From Streptomyces acidicola (GTDB taxonomy: Bacteria; Actinomycetota; Actinomycetes; Streptomycetales; Streptomycetaceae), in contig NZ_VMNX01000009.1 in NCBI RefSeq assembly GCF_009377235.1, positions 27,956 to 91,955 of the forward strand: a stretch of 64,000 nucleotides of DNA. Direction: 5' to 3'. Positions 23,242-33,271 of the stretch are shown here, piece after piece. Position 1 is the first letter of the stretch, and every line of letters begins with the position of its first letter. A model generated the notes under the pieces. It saw only the letters and a program-made list of their open reading frames with translations. It ran no database searches and had not been told where the DNA came from. The position numbers and the translations under genes are program-made.

Positions 23242-23925
23242 TCAGTGCGCGCCGTGGCCCAGGAGTGAACGCGCGACGCGGAAGCCGGTGTCGTCGATCC
23301 GTAGCGTCGGGTGGCTGCGGCGGCGTACGGAGGCGCGGCAGCTCCAGTGCTCGTCGAACCAGCCGCCGCCCCGGAGCACCCGGTAGGAGCCGTAGACCTC
23401 CGCGTCGTAGACGTCCCAGCACCACTCCCAGACATTGCCCAGCATGTCGTACAGGCCCCACGGGTTGGGACGTCTGCCGCCGACGTCATGGATGCGCTCG
23501 TGCGAGTTGCCCCGGTGCCAGGCGATCTCGTCGAGGGCGCCGTAGCGCGGGCCGGTGGTACCGGCCCGGCAGGCGTGCTCCCACTCCGCCTCGGTCGGCA
23601 GCCGGTACCCGTCGGCGCCCCTGTCCCACTCGACGCGTTCCTCTTCGAGGAGGCGGTACGCGGGTGTCAAACCCTCGCTCAGGGAGAGGGAGTTGCAGTA
23701 GCGGACCGCGTCCCACCACGACACGGTCTCGACGGGCAGCCGGTCGCCTTCCGCGGTGCTCGGCCGCTCACCGGTGACCTGTGCGTACCGCGCCTGGGTG
23801 ACCGGGAACGCGCAGAGTTCGTAGGGTGCCACGTCGACCGTCCAACGCCGTTGTGTCCGGCGGTCCGACAGTGTCACTCGTCCCTGCGAGACAGTGATCA
23901 TCCCGTTGTCCGTACGCGTGTCCAT
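23242..23925 (-). CDS. Formylglycine-generating-enzyme (SUMF1/FGE-sulfatase) domain protein, noncanonical
   Basis: 227 residues. C-lectin-like FGE core motifs are present: VTQARYAQVTGERP, LPVETVSWWDAVRYCNSLS, YRLPTEAEWEHACRAGT, NPWGLYDMLGNVWEWCWD and RVLRGGGWFDEHW. True FGE binds copper through two Cys in the segment after the final GGS; here only one Cys remains (WSCRAS) and the other position is acidic. It may not generate formylglycine, and no sulfatase is nearby. Other SUMF1-fold roles, such as EgtB-like or structural, are possible. Confidence 0.87.
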   Translation of the reverse strand: MDTRTDNGMITVSQGRVTLSDRRTQRRWTVDVAPYELCAFPVTQARYAQVTGERPSTAEGDRLPVETVSWWDAVRYCNSLSLSEGLTPAYRLLEEERVEWDRGADGYRLPTEAEWEHACRAGTTGPRYGALDEIAWHRGNSHERIHDVGGRRPNPWGLYDMLGNVWEWCWDVYDAEVYGSYRVLRGGGWFDEHWSCRASVRRRSHPTLRIDDTGFRVARSLLGHGAH

Positions 23926-23966
23926 CGACGTGATCCTACGGGGCGTGGCCCGGGAGCGGGCCGGGC

Positions 23967-24929
<963 letters not shown>

Positions 24930-25026
24930 CGTCGCCACTCCTGTCATCGGGGGGGGTGATCCTGAGGAGCAGCGTACGAAGCGTGCGGCAAAGCGCGCTG
25001 GAGGCGGCCGGGCGGGTCGACGGCTC

Positions 25027-26352
25027 TCAGACCCGGTACCGGCGCAGGGCCGGTGTCGTCGTGGCCAGGAGGAGCATCGCCACGACGACCAGGAGTCCGC
25101 CGCCCGCCACGGCCACGCGCGGGCCGAAGGCCGAACCGGCGGTGCCGTGCAGGACGTCGGCGAGGCGTGGGCCGCCCGCGACGACGACCGTGAAGACGCC
25201 CTGCATTCGGCCGCGCATCTCGTCGGTGGCGGCCGAGAGGAGAATGGCGCCGCGGAAGACCATGGACACCATGTCGGCCGCTCCTGCGACGGCGAGGAAC
25301 GCCACCGCCAGCCACAGGCTCGTGCTCATCCCGAACCCCGTGATCGCCACGCCCCAGGCCACAACGGCCGCGATGACCATGAGACCGTGCCGACGCGCGC
25401 GGGAGAACGTGCCCGAGAACAGCCCGCCGAGCACGGCACCGATGGGTATCGCCGCGAACAGCAGCCCGAGCGCGAGGCCCTCCCCGTAGGGGGCGTACGT
25501 CTCGGCGGCGAGCTGGGGGAAGAGGGCGCGGGGCATGCCGAGGACCATGGCGATGATGTCGGCGAGGAAGGACAGCAGCAGCACCTTGTGCAGCGAGATG
25601 TAGCGGAAGCCCGCGGCGACCTCGCGCCAGCCGGCCCGCCGCTGCCCGGAACCGGCGGTGGTCAGGGGCGGCAGCGCGGGGAGCCGTGCGACCGCCCAGA
25701 CGGTGACGCACAGGGCCAGCGCGTCGATCAGGTACAGCTCCGCCAGTCCCACGACCGGGATCAGGGCGCCGGCGAGGAGCGGGCCCACCACGAGGCCGGT
25801 CTGCATCACGGTGGAGCCCAGCGCATTGGCCGCGGCGAGTTCGTCGCCGGGCACCAGGCGGGCGATGGAGGCGTTGCGGGCCGGTGCGTTCAGGCCGAAG
25901 AACGCCTGCTGGAGGGCGAGCAGGACCATCAGCACCGGGACCGAGTCGAGTCCGGTGACGGCCTGGAGCCAGAAGAGGACGGAGGTGACCGCTATGCCCG
26001 CGTTGGTGATCAGCATGAGCGTGCGGCGGTCCATGCTGTCGGCGACAGCGCCGCCCCACAGCGCGAAGACCATCAGCGGCAGGAGCCCGGCGAGGCTCGC
26101 GTAGCCGACCCAAGCGGAGGAACCCGTGATGTCGTAGATCTGCTTGGGTACCGCGACGGCGGTCAGCTGGCTGCCGACCGCCGTGACGATGGTCGAGGAC
26201 CACAGGCGGCGGTAGGCGGGGCGGCGCAGCGGGCGGGTGTCCATCGCCCAGCGGCGCCACCCGCGGGTGCGGGACCCGGCCGGCTCCCCTGTCCCGTCTG
26301 TGTCGCCGTCCGGTCCCGTATCGCTGCTCGTACTGTTCTCGCTCGTGTCCAC
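25027..26352 (-). CDS. MFS transporter (MFS_3, EntS-like exporter)
   Basis: 441 residues from GTG 26352. After an acidic hydrophilic N-terminus (about 40 residues), twelve membrane helices are indicated. The family hallmarks are RLWSSTIVTAVGSQLTAVAV, WGGAVADSMDRRTLMLI (loop 2-3 motif), ALGSTVMQTGLVVGPLLAGA and SFLADIIAMVLGMPRALFPQ. This group exports siderophores and drugs. There is no linked biosynthetic gene. Confidence 0.9.
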   Translation of the reverse strand: MDTSENSTSSDTGPDGDTDGTGEPAGSRTRGWRRWAMDTRPLRRPAYRRLWSSTIVTAVGSQLTAVAVPKQIYDITGSSAWVGYASLAGLLPLMVFALWGGAVADSMDRRTLMLITNAGIAVTSVLFWLQAVTGLDSVPVLMVLLALQQAFFGLNAPARNASIARLVPGDELAAANALGSTVMQTGLVVGPLLAGALIPVVGLAELYLIDALALCVTVWAVARLPALPPLTTAGSGQRRAGWREVAAGFRYISLHKVLLLSFLADIIAMVLGMPRALFPQLAAETYAPYGEGLALGLLFAAIPIGAVLGGLFSGTFSRARRHGLMVIAAVVAWGVAITGFGMSTSLWLAVAFLAVAGAADMVSMVFRGAILLSAATDEMRGRMQGVFTVVVAGGPRLADVLHGTAGSAFGPRVAVAGGGLLVVVAMLLLATTTPALRRYRV

Positions 26353-26478
26353 CGGCGTCCTGGTTGCTCGCTACATCTTTCGGTACGGGCATCACTATCG
26401 CCCACCCGGCGGCGGGCTCGGCAGGCGGGTGGTGGACCCGGCCGGCGGACGGTCGCGCGCTCAGTCGCCGGTGGCCGC

Positions 26479-27090
26479 TCACGCCCTGGCGATCAGAGTC
26501 GCGCCCAAGGCGAGCATGGTCGCGGCGACGAGACCGTCCAGTACCCGCCACGCCGACGGCCGGGACAGGAAACGGCTGAGGAGGCGGGCGCCGAAGCCGA
26601 GGGCGGCGAACCAGCACAGGCTCGCGGCGGCGGCGCCGAGACCGAAGGTCCAGCGCAGGGGGCCGCGTTCGGCGGCGACGGAACCGAGCAGGAACACGGT
26701 GTCGAGGTAGACGTGGGGGTTGAGCCAGGTCAGCGCCAGGCAGGTGAGGACCGCCCGGCGGCGTGAACCGGTCGAACCGGGCTCCGGACGCAACGCCCCG
26801 GGTCGCAGGACGCGTCGCGCGGCCAGGACGCCGTAGACCAGGAGGAAGGCGCCTCCGAGCAGTGCCACCGCCGTCAGGGCCGCGGGCCAGGCCACGACCA
26901 GGGCGCCGACTCCGGCGACCCCGAGGGCGATCAGCACCGCGTCGGAGAGCGCGCAGATTGCCACGACAGGCAGCACCGCGTCCCGGTGGATGCCCTGGCG
27001 GAGGACGAACGCGTTCTGGGCGCCGATCGCGACGATGAGGGAGAGGCCGGTGCCGAACCCGGCGGCCAGCGTGATGAGAGCGGTGTTCAC
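26479..27090 (-). CDS. LysE/ArgO-family amino acid exporter
   Basis: 203 residues from GTG 27090, with about six membrane helices. The family signature is [20 protein letters not shown] and [19 protein letters not shown]. It exports basic amino acids, usually Lys or Arg. Divergence from an ArgP/LysG-type LysR regulator 69 bases away reproduces the well-known lysG-lysE arrangement and predicts induction by intracellular basic amino acids. Confidence 0.93.
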   Translation of the reverse strand: MNTALITLAAGFGTGLSLIVAIGAQNAFVLRQGIHRDAVLPVVAICALSDAVLIALGVAGVGALVVAWPAALTAVALLGGAFLLVYGVLAARRVLRPGALRPEPGSTGSRRRAVLTCLALTWLNPHVYLDTVFLLGSVAAERGPLRWTFGLGAAAASLCWFAALGFGARLLSRFLSRPSAWRVLDGLVAATMLALGATLIARA

Positions 27091-27159
27091 CCGCCCGACG
27101 CTAAGGGTCGGGCATACAGCAGTACAGCTAAAGATTCTTACGTAACATTAGCGATCGTG

Positions 27160-28065
27160 ATGTCAGACCTTCCGATAGACCTGGTGCGCACCCTGCTCGC
27201 GGTGGTGGACGAGGGGACGTTCGACGCGGCGGCCGGCGCTCTGCACGTGACGCCCTCGGCGGTCAGCCAGCGGGTCAAGGCGCTCGAACAGCGCACCGGC
27301 CGGGTGCTGCTGGTCCGCACGAAGCCGGTACGGCCCACCGAGTCGGGCGCGGTGATCGTGCGGTTCGCCCGTCAGCTGGCCCGTCTCGAACAGGACGCCC
27401 ACACCGCCCTCGGCATGACCGGCTCCGCGGAGACCACGCGTGTGTCGATCGCGGTGAACGCCGACTCGCTGGCGACCTGGTTCCTGCCTGCCCTGACACG
27501 GGTGCCCGAGGAGCTGCGGGCCTGCTACGAGCTGCGGCGCGAGGACGAGGACCACACGGCCCAGCTTCTGCGCGAGGGGCTGGTGATGGCCGCGGTCACC
27601 TCGTCACCGGACGCGGTGGCCGGCTGCTCGGTGCGCGCGCTGGGCCGGATGCGGTACCTCCCCGTCGCCTCCCCCGCCTTCGCGCGGCGCTGGCTCGGCG
27701 CGGGGTCCGACGTGCCCTTGCGCGAGGTGATCGCCGACGCACCGGTCGTGGCCTTCGACCGGCGGGACGACTTCCAGGACGCGTTCGTCCAAAAGCTGAG
27801 GCGAGGTCACCGCGCAAGCGCGCAACGGCATTTCGTGCCGACCTCGGAGGGCTTCGTCGATGCCGTCGCCGCGGGGATGGGCTGGGGCATGCTGCCCGCC
27901 GCACAGGCGGAGCCGCTGCTCGACGTCGGCCGGCTGGTTCTTCTGGCACCGGACCGGAGCACGGAAGTCCCCCTGTTCTGGCAGCAGTGGAAACTCGACT
28001 CCCCCGCGCTCACCGCCGTCGCGGAGGCCGTCGCGGCCGCGGCGGCCGGCGCGCTCGGCACCTGA
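27160..28065 (+). CDS. LysR-family regulator of the ArgP/LysG type
   Basis: 301 residues from ATG 27160. The HTH is LLAVVDEGTFDAAAGALHVT then SAVSQRVKALEQRTGRVLLV. A substrate-binding domain ends with GMGWGMLPAAQAEPLLDVGR. No ribosome site precedes ATG or the adjacent GTG 27157, so the mRNA may be leaderless. It is expected to activate the divergent lysE-type exporter from the AT-rich spacer that contains TTACGTAA. Confidence 0.92.
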   Translation: MSDLPIDLVRTLLAVVDEGTFDAAAGALHVTPSAVSQRVKALEQRTGRVLLVRTKPVRPTESGAVIVRFARQLARLEQDAHTALGMTGSAETTRVSIAVNADSLATWFLPALTRVPEELRACYELRREDEDHTAQLLREGLVMAAVTSSPDAVAGCSVRALGRMRYLPVASPAFARRWLGAGSDVPLREVIADAPVVAFDRRDDFQDAFVQKLRRGHRASAQRHFVPTSEGFVDAVAAGMGWGMLPAAQAEPLLDVGRLVLLAPDRSTEVPLFWQQWKLDSPALTAVAEAVAAAAAGALGT

Positions 28066-28105
28066 TGCCGGCGCCCCGCCGCAGCGGCCGCGACGGGGCA
28101 GGGGA

Positions 28106-28783
28106 TCAGGCTCCGCCGGCCCCGGCGCTGAACGGGCCCTCCAGCGCCGCCCACTGGAGCAGCATGATGGTCTTCGCGTCGGCGATCTCGCCGGTGCGGA
28201 TCATCTCCAGTGCCCGGCGGAAGGGCAGTTCGACGATCTCGATGTCCTCGCCCTCCTCGTCCAGTCCCCCGCCCTCGTGCGTACGGGTCGACGGGCCGTA
28301 CGAGGCGGCGTAGAAGCTCACCCGCTCGGTGACGGAACCCGGGCTCATGTACACGTCGAAGACGTGCCGGACCTCGCCGATGGTGTGGCCCGTCTCCTCG
28401 ACGACCTCGCGCCGCACCGCGACCTCGGGGTGCTCGTCCTCCTCGTCGAGCAGCCCGCCCGGCGTCTCGACCAGCATCCCGTCGGGGTGGCCGTTGACGT
28501 ACACGGGGTAGCGGAACTGCCGGGTGAGCAGCACGGTCTGCCGGTCCGCGTCGTACAGCAGCATGGTGGCGCCGTTGCCCCGGTCGTGGGTCTCGCGCTC
28601 CTGGGTGCTCCAGGTGCCGTCGGCGTGCTGGAATTCGAAGGTGGTGGTGCGCTCCACGTACCAGTGGCAGGACAGCAGCTTCACGTCCCGCACCTTGATC
28701 CGCGGGTTGCCCGTCAGGTCCCGCCCGACGCGGTCGAGTCCGGTACGGCCGCGGCGGTCCGGGGTGTCGATGCCCGCGGTCAT
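28106..28783 (-). CDS. NUDIX hydrolase (NudK/ADP-ribose pyrophosphatase-like)
   Basis: 225 residues from ATG 28783. The NudK-like N-terminus (NPRIKVRDVKLLSCHWYVER) precedes the Nudix box, GGLLDEEDEHPEVAVRREV then VEETG, with metal-binding Glu residues and one residue more than the standard spacing. It hydrolyses nucleoside diphosphates linked to another group, such as ADP-ribose or GDP-mannose. The start overlaps the stop of a Cys-rich small ORF (ATGA), so translation may depend on it; no independent ribosome site is seen. Confidence 0.9.
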   Translation of the reverse strand: MTAGIDTPDRRGRTGLDRVGRDLTGNPRIKVRDVKLLSCHWYVERTTTFEFQHADGTWSTQERETHDRGNGATMLLYDADRQTVLLTRQFRYPVYVNGHPDGMLVETPGGLLDEEDEHPEVAVRREVVEETGHTIGEVRHVFDVYMSPGSVTERVSFYAASYGPSTRTHEGGGLDEEGEDIEIVELPFRRALEMIRTGEIADAKTIMLLQWAALEGPFSAGAGGA

Positions 28784-28887
28784 CGCGTGCGGGCCGGGTG
28801 CGAGCAGGGAACCCCGGGAACCGTGCGCGAGCAGGGACAACACGGGGAACAGACACAGCTGAACTTGGTCATGATCGCTTCTACCAT
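28780..28887 (-). CDS. Cys-rich small upstream ORF of the NUDIX gene
   Basis: 35 codons from ATG 28887, or 30 from ATG 28872. The peptide contains MTKFSCVCSPCCPCSR and a later Cys, seven Cys in all, and its TGA overlaps the NUDIX ATG as ATGA. Ribosome sites are weak at both starts. Poly-Cys uORFs in mycobacteria act as cysteine-responsive attenuators, and this ORF has that form, but no experiment supports it here. Confidence 0.4.
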   Translation of the reverse strand: MVEAIMTKFSCVCSPCCPCSRTVPGVPCSHPARTR

Positions 28888-28990
28888 TCCGGTCCGGCCG
28901 GTGTCAGGCGTTCCCCCCACGGGTGGGTTCGGCGCGTGTCGCCCGCGGTGCGGCGCCGTCGGCGGCCGCCGGAACGCCCCGCGTCCTCCT

Positions 28991-30469
28991 TCAGGTTGCG
29001 GGGGCGTCGCGCTGGTGCCGGGCCAGGGTGTGCGCGATGTCGCGCGTCGCCGGGTACAGGCGGCGGTAGAGCTCGTACAACTCGTCGTACCGGCACCGGA
29101 GTCGGGCATCGGGTGTGACGCGTTCGCGTACGGGGTTCCAGGCGTCCATGCGCGCCGCCCCGAGCGCGCCCGCGGCCAGGAACGCGGCGCCGTAGCTGGC
29201 CCCGAGGGTGACGCTCCTGATCTCCTGGTCCAGGCCGGTCACGTCGGAGACGACACGCGTCCACAGTCCGCCGCGGGTGCCGCCGCCGACGGCCACCACT
29301 CGGTCGATGCGGGCACCGGCGGCGCGCATCGCCTCGACGTTGTGCCGCACGCCGAACGCCGTGGCCTCCAGAGCGGCGCGATAGAGGTCGCCGCGGGTGT
29401 GCTCCACCGTCAGCCCGGCGATCAGGCCCCGTGCGTCGGGGTCTGCGACCGGGGTCCGCTCCCCGGCGAAATACGGGAGCATCAGCAGGCCCCGGGCACC
29501 CGGCCCCGACCGCTCGGCCTCCGCGAGGAGGGTGGCGGTGTCGGCCGCGCCGAACAGGTCCCGCAGCCAGTCGGTGACCATGCCGGAGGTGGCCATGCCG
29601 CCCGCGAGGCTGCGTGTTCCGGGCAACGCGCCGACGGTGCTCCACAACTGGGGCACGAGTACGCGCTCGGCGGTCGTGTTGATCAGGAACATGGTGCTGC
29701 CATACATGAGCATCAGGTCACCGGTGTGCTGGGCATCTACGCTCAGCGCCTCCGACCAGGCGTCGATCGTGCCGGTGATCACAGGGACGCCTGTCGGAAG
29801 TCCGGTGGCGGCGGCCGCTTCGGCGGTGATGTGACCGGCGATGTCTCCGGGCCAGCGCAGGGGCGGGAGTTCGAGGTGCGGAGCGATGTGCCGGGCCCAC
29901 GGTGCGTACCAGTCCTGGGCGAGGGAGTCGTAGAGCGGCACGGCCTGGCTGGCGGAGTGGTGGTCGAGGACGTAGGCGCCGGTCAGCCGGTGGACGAGGT
30001 AGGAGCTGGGCATGTACAGCCGCCGGGCGCGGGCGGTCACCTCGGGCTCGTGCTCCGTCAGCCAGGCGATCTTCGGGCCGACGGCCTGGGTGGAGAGCAC
30101 CGACCCGCAGCGCTCCAGCACCTTGTCCCGGCCCAGCTCGCCCTCCAGACGCGCGATCTGCTCGGTCGCCCGGGTGTCGACGCCGTAGAGGATCGCCGGC
30201 CGCAGCGGTACGCCCGCCTCGTCGGTCAGCGCGACGCAGGGGCCCATGCCGCTGACGCCCACGGCCCCGACCGGCGCTCCCGACTCGCTCAGCTCGCGGG
30301 CGAGGGAGACAAATTCGTCCCACCACACGCGGGCGTCCATCTCCACGTGGCCGGGGCGCGGCCGGCTGACCGCGTGCGGCCGTACGGCGGTGGCCAGCAC
30401 CGTCCCGTCGTCGCCGACGAGCACTCCTTTGCTGCTGGACGTCCCGATGTCGACTCCGAGCACGGTCAT
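28991..30469 (-). CDS. FGGY-family carbohydrate kinase
   Basis: 492 residues from ATG 30469, with GGGGAG about ten bases upstream. An actin-like sugar kinase is shown by VLGVDIGTSSSKGVLVGDDG (phosphate 1), GVSGMGPCVALTDEAGVPLR, TGTIDAWSEALSVDAQ, and the C-terminal ATP-binding RVVAVGGGTRGGLWTRVVSD. The xylulokinase/gluconokinase subgroup is likely. No sugar transporter is adjacent, so the substrate is open. Confidence 0.92.
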   Translation of the reverse strand: MTVLGVDIGTSSSKGVLVGDDGTVLATAVRPHAVSRPRPGHVEMDARVWWDEFVSLARELSESGAPVGAVGVSGMGPCVALTDEAGVPLRPAILYGVDTRATEQIARLEGELGRDKVLERCGSVLSTQAVGPKIAWLTEHEPEVTARARRLYMPSSYLVHRLTGAYVLDHHSASQAVPLYDSLAQDWYAPWARHIAPHLELPPLRWPGDIAGHITAEAAAATGLPTGVPVITGTIDAWSEALSVDAQHTGDLMLMYGSTMFLINTTAERVLVPQLWSTVGALPGTRSLAGGMATSGMVTDWLRDLFGAADTATLLAEAERSGPGARGLLMLPYFAGERTPVADPDARGLIAGLTVEHTRGDLYRAALEATAFGVRHNVEAMRAAGARIDRVVAVGGGTRGGLWTRVVSDVTGLDQEIRSVTLGASYGAAFLAAGALGAARMDAWNPVRERVTPDARLRCRYDELYELYRRLYPATRDIAHTLARHQRDAPAT

Positions 30470-30594
30470 GCGGTCACGGCTCCCCTCACTGCGTGGATAC
30501 GGGCAGTCAGCAATCCTCCCGCTCCGACGGTGGGTTGACACAAAGGAGTACGGCGAGCTTGGCGGAGGCGGTGGCTCCGGGACAGCATGCCTGC

Positions 30595-31266
30595 ATGAAG
30601 GGTGATCTCTTTTCCAGCGAGCACATGGTGCAACCGGCGTACGCGCCGGGCATGAGCGTGCAGAACGCGAAGACCATCAAGTACGCCGTCGACGGGGAGA
30701 TGCTCGCGCGGCAGGGGGCGATGATCGCCTACCGGGGGGATCTGCAGTTCGAACGCAGGGGCCAGGGCGTGGGCGGCATGCTCAAGCGCGCGGTCACCGG
30801 CGAGGGGCTGGCGCTGATGGCGGTGCGCGGGCAGGGCGAGGCGTGGTTCGCGCATGAGGCGCAGAACTGCTTCATCGTCGACATCGAGGCGGGGGACGCG
30901 CTCACCGTCAACGGGCGCAACGTGCTCTGTTTCGACCCCACGCTGGCGTACGAGATCAAGACGGTGAAGGGTGCGGGCATCACCGGCGGCGGTCTGTTCA
31001 ACAGCGTGTTCACCGGACAGGGGAAGCTCGGGTTGATCTGCGAGGGCAATCCGCTGGTCATTCCGGTGTCGCACCAGCAGCCCGTGTTCGTGGACACGGA
31101 CGCCGTGGTGGGCTGGTCGGCCCAGCTGCACACGTCGCTGCACCGGTCGCAGTCCTTCGGGTCGATGATCCGCGGCGGCTCCGGGGAGGCCGTCCAGCTG
31201 AAGCTGGAGGGCGAGGGTTTCGTGGTCGTACGGCCGAGCGAGGCCACCCCGCACAAGCCTCAGTAG
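30595..31266 (+). CDS. AIM24 family protein
   Basis: 223 residues from ATG 30595; an in-frame ATG at 30493 would add an unconserved stretch. TRAP-like beta-domain features are NAKTIKYAVDGEMLARQGAM, AYRGDLQFERRGQG, LALMAVRGQGEAWFAHEAQN and GGGLFNSVFTGQGKLGLICE. The family is widespread and poorly understood; yeast AIM24 is mitochondrial. The gene stands alone and ends in a clear terminator. Confidence 0.9.
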   Translation: MKGDLFSSEHMVQPAYAPGMSVQNAKTIKYAVDGEMLARQGAMIAYRGDLQFERRGQGVGGMLKRAVTGEGLALMAVRGQGEAWFAHEAQNCFIVDIEAGDALTVNGRNVLCFDPTLAYEIKTVKGAGITGGGLFNSVFTGQGKLGLICEGNPLVIPVSHQQPVFVDTDAVVGWSAQLHTSLHRSQSFGSMIRGGSGEAVQLKLEGEGFVVVRPSEATPHKPQ

Positions 31267-31274
31267 CACAGCGG

Positions 31275-31309
31275 CGGGTGCCCCGCCGCGGCCGCCGATG
31301 GGGCACCCG
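31275..31309 (+). terminator. Terminator hairpin of the AIM24 gene
   Basis: CGGGTGCCCC (31275-31284) and GGGGCACCCG (31300-31309) are perfect 10-bp arms with a 15-base loop, starting nine bases after the stop codon. Confidence 0.75.
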
Positions 31310-31330
31310 TCCCTCAGGACACCCACTCGA

Positions 31331-31367
31331 TCGAACATTCATCCGAATGCGAGGTACGCTGGCATCT
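31331..31367 (+). promoter_or_regulatory. Candidate alkB promoter with LexA-like box
   Basis: TCGAACATTCATCCGA (31331-31346) matches 10 of 12 conserved positions of the actinobacterial SOS box TCGAAC-N4-GTTCGA. It overlaps the -35 region of a possible promoter whose -10 is TACGCT (31355-31360), seven bases before ATG 31368, which predicts a leaderless mRNA. Confidence 0.45.
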
Positions 31368-32024
31368 ATGGCCACGCACCTCCAGGGCCCGCACCTTCAC
31401 GGCTCGCACCTCCAGGGATCGCTCTTCGACCAGTCCGACACGGTCCAGCTCGCACCGCTGGAGGAGACACGCCGGGTCGTGCTCGGCGCGGGAGCCTGGA
31501 TCGACCTGCTGCCCGGCTGGCTCAGCGGGGCCGACGCCCTCTTCGCGCACCTCGCCGAGGAGGTGCCCTGGCGGGCCGAGCGGCGGCAGATGTACGAGCA
31601 GGTCGTCGACGTACCCCGGCTGCTGGCGTACTACGCGGCCGACGATCCGCTGCCCCACCCCGTGCTCGACGAGGCCCGCGACACACTCACCGCGCGCTAC
31701 GCCGACGAGCTGGGCGAACCGTTCGTCACGGCCGGCCTCTGCTACTACCGCGACGGCCGGGACAGTGTGGCCTGGCACGGCGACCGGATCGGCCGGGGCG
31801 CCCGCCAGGACACGATGGTGGCCATCCTGTCGGTGGGCACGGCACGCGACCTGGCCCTGCGGCCACGCCAGGGCGGCCACACCCTGCGGTTCCCCCTGGG
31901 CCACGGCGATCTGATCGTGATGGGCGGCTCCTGCCAGCGCACATGGGACCACGCGGTGCCCAAGACGAACCACGCGGCGGGGCCGCGCATCAGCATCCAG
32001 TTCCGGCCGCAGGGCGTGAACTGA
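31368..32024 (+). CDS. AlkB-like 2-oxoglutarate/Fe(II) dioxygenase
   Basis: 218 residues from ATG 31368. The iron ligands are in AWHGDRIG (HxD) and WDHAVPK (second His), with the 2-oxoglutarate Arg in RISIQFR. FLRxM-like DNA-binding contacts are suggested by WRAERRQMYEQVVDVPRL. Family members reverse alkyl lesions on DNA or RNA bases by oxidation. The N-terminus is His/Gln-rich. The SOS-like box upstream suits a repair role. Confidence 0.92.
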   Translation: MATHLQGPHLHGSHLQGSLFDQSDTVQLAPLEETRRVVLGAGAWIDLLPGWLSGADALFAHLAEEVPWRAERRQMYEQVVDVPRLLAYYAADDPLPHPVLDEARDTLTARYADELGEPFVTAGLCYYRDGRDSVAWHGDRIGRGARQDTMVAILSVGTARDLALRPRQGGHTLRFPLGHGDLIVMGGSCQRTWDHAVPKTNHAAGPRISIQFRPQGVN

Positions 32025-32045
32025 TGTGCCGCCGCCCTGCACGCG

Positions 32046-33257
32046 CTACTTCCGCGCGGCCAGTGCCCGGGTGTGCGCCGTGCGGGCCAGGCGCGGGCCC
32101 AGCCAGCGCTTGAGGCGGCGCAGCACCTCCAGCTGCCCGGCGGCGCGGTCGAGTCGGTAGTACAGCTGCGGCGGTACGTACGGCAGCAGCGGGGAGTGGC
32201 GCTGGCCGAGGAGGGCGAACATCTGCCGTGGCGGCAGGTGCATGTAGCGCGGGAGGTTCTCGTACCACTGGGCGCTCAGGCGGGCCGCGCTCTGCTGCCG
32301 GAGGAGTCCGGCCTTGCGCTGCTGTTCGTACCGGGCGAGCGCGGGTCGGAGTTCCGCGCGGCCGCGCAGGGCTCCGGCCAGGGAGATGGCGTCCTCCAGC
32401 GCGAGGGTGGTGCCCGCGCCGATGGAGTAGTGCGTGGTGTGAGCGGCGTCGCCGATGAGGACGAGGTTGCCGCGGGACCATGTGCGGTTGGTCAGGGTGC
32501 GGAAGTTCAGCCACTGCGCGGCGCCGTCGGCCTGGGCGCGGCCGATCAGCGGGTGGCCGTCGAGGATGCCCGCGAAGAGCTTCTCCAGGAGGGCCAGCCC
32601 GTCGGCCTCGTTCGCGCGGTCGAGGCCGAGGCCGGTCCAGGTCTCCGGGGAGCACTCCACGACGCAGGTGCTCTGCTCCCCGCTGAACCCGTAGGCGTAG
32701 CACCAGATCCAGCCGTGGCCGGTCTCCTGGAAGGAGAACGTGAACGTGTCGAAGACCTGGGTGGTGCCGAGCCAGATGTACCGGTTGCGGCCGAGGCGGA
32801 CGTCGGTGCCGAAGTGGTCGGCGTGGCGTTCGCGCAGGGTGCTGTTGATCCCGTCGCCCGCCACGACCAGGTCGGCGTCCGGGATGCGGTCCGCGGTGAC
32901 CTCGTGCTCGAACTCCAGCCGCACCCCGAGGGATTCGGCGCGCCCGGCGAGCAGATCGAGCATGCGGCGCCGGCCGATGCCGAAGCCCTCGTCGCCGTGG
33001 TGGACCGTACGGCTGCCACGGACGTGGGCGACTCCGTCGCTCCAGCGGACCGAGTTCGCGGCCACGGCCGCCGCCGACTCGGGATCGTGCTCCCGGAGCT
33101 TGTCGAGCAGCCCGGCCCAGTAGGTCACGCCCCAGCCGTATGTCGAGCCGGGCGGGTTGCGTTCATGGACGGTGATGTCGCAGGAGGGGTCCTGGCGTTT
33201 CATCAGGATCGAGAAGTACAGACTTGCAGGGCCGCCGCCGACGCATGCGATCTTCAC
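32046..33257 (-). CDS. FAD-dependent monooxygenase
   Basis: 403 residues from GTG 33257, with AGGAG five bases upstream. The Rossmann motif VKIACVGGGPASLYFSILM (GxGxxx) is N-terminal, ADLVVAGDGINSTLRE is the DG motif, and NLVLIGDAAHTTHYSIGAGT is the GD motif of class A flavoprotein hydroxylases. It resembles salicylyl-CoA 5-hydroxylase/tryptophan-hydroxylase-like enzymes. A dyad lies just upstream. No pathway partners are adjacent. Confidence 0.88.
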   Translation of the reverse strand: MKIACVGGGPASLYFSILMKRQDPSCDITVHERNPPGSTYGWGVTYWAGLLDKLREHDPESAAAVAANSVRWSDGVAHVRGSRTVHHGDEGFGIGRRRMLDLLAGRAESLGVRLEFEHEVTADRIPDADLVVAGDGINSTLRERHADHFGTDVRLGRNRYIWLGTTQVFDTFTFSFQETGHGWIWCYAYGFSGEQSTCVVECSPETWTGLGLDRANEADGLALLEKLFAGILDGHPLIGRAQADGAAQWLNFRTLTNRTWSRGNLVLIGDAAHTTHYSIGAGTTLALEDAISLAGALRGRAELRPALARYEQQRKAGLLRQQSAARLSAQWYENLPRYMHLPPRQMFALLGQRHSPLLPYVPPQLYYRLDRAAGQLEVLRRLKRWLGPRLARTAHTRALAARK

Positions 33258-33271
33258 GCGCACTCCTACGG

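Noticed and set aside
28073..28099. GCCCCG/CGGGGC hairpin between the LysR and NUDIX genes
   Set aside because: Only a six-bp stem in very GC-rich DNA. Too weak to call a terminator.
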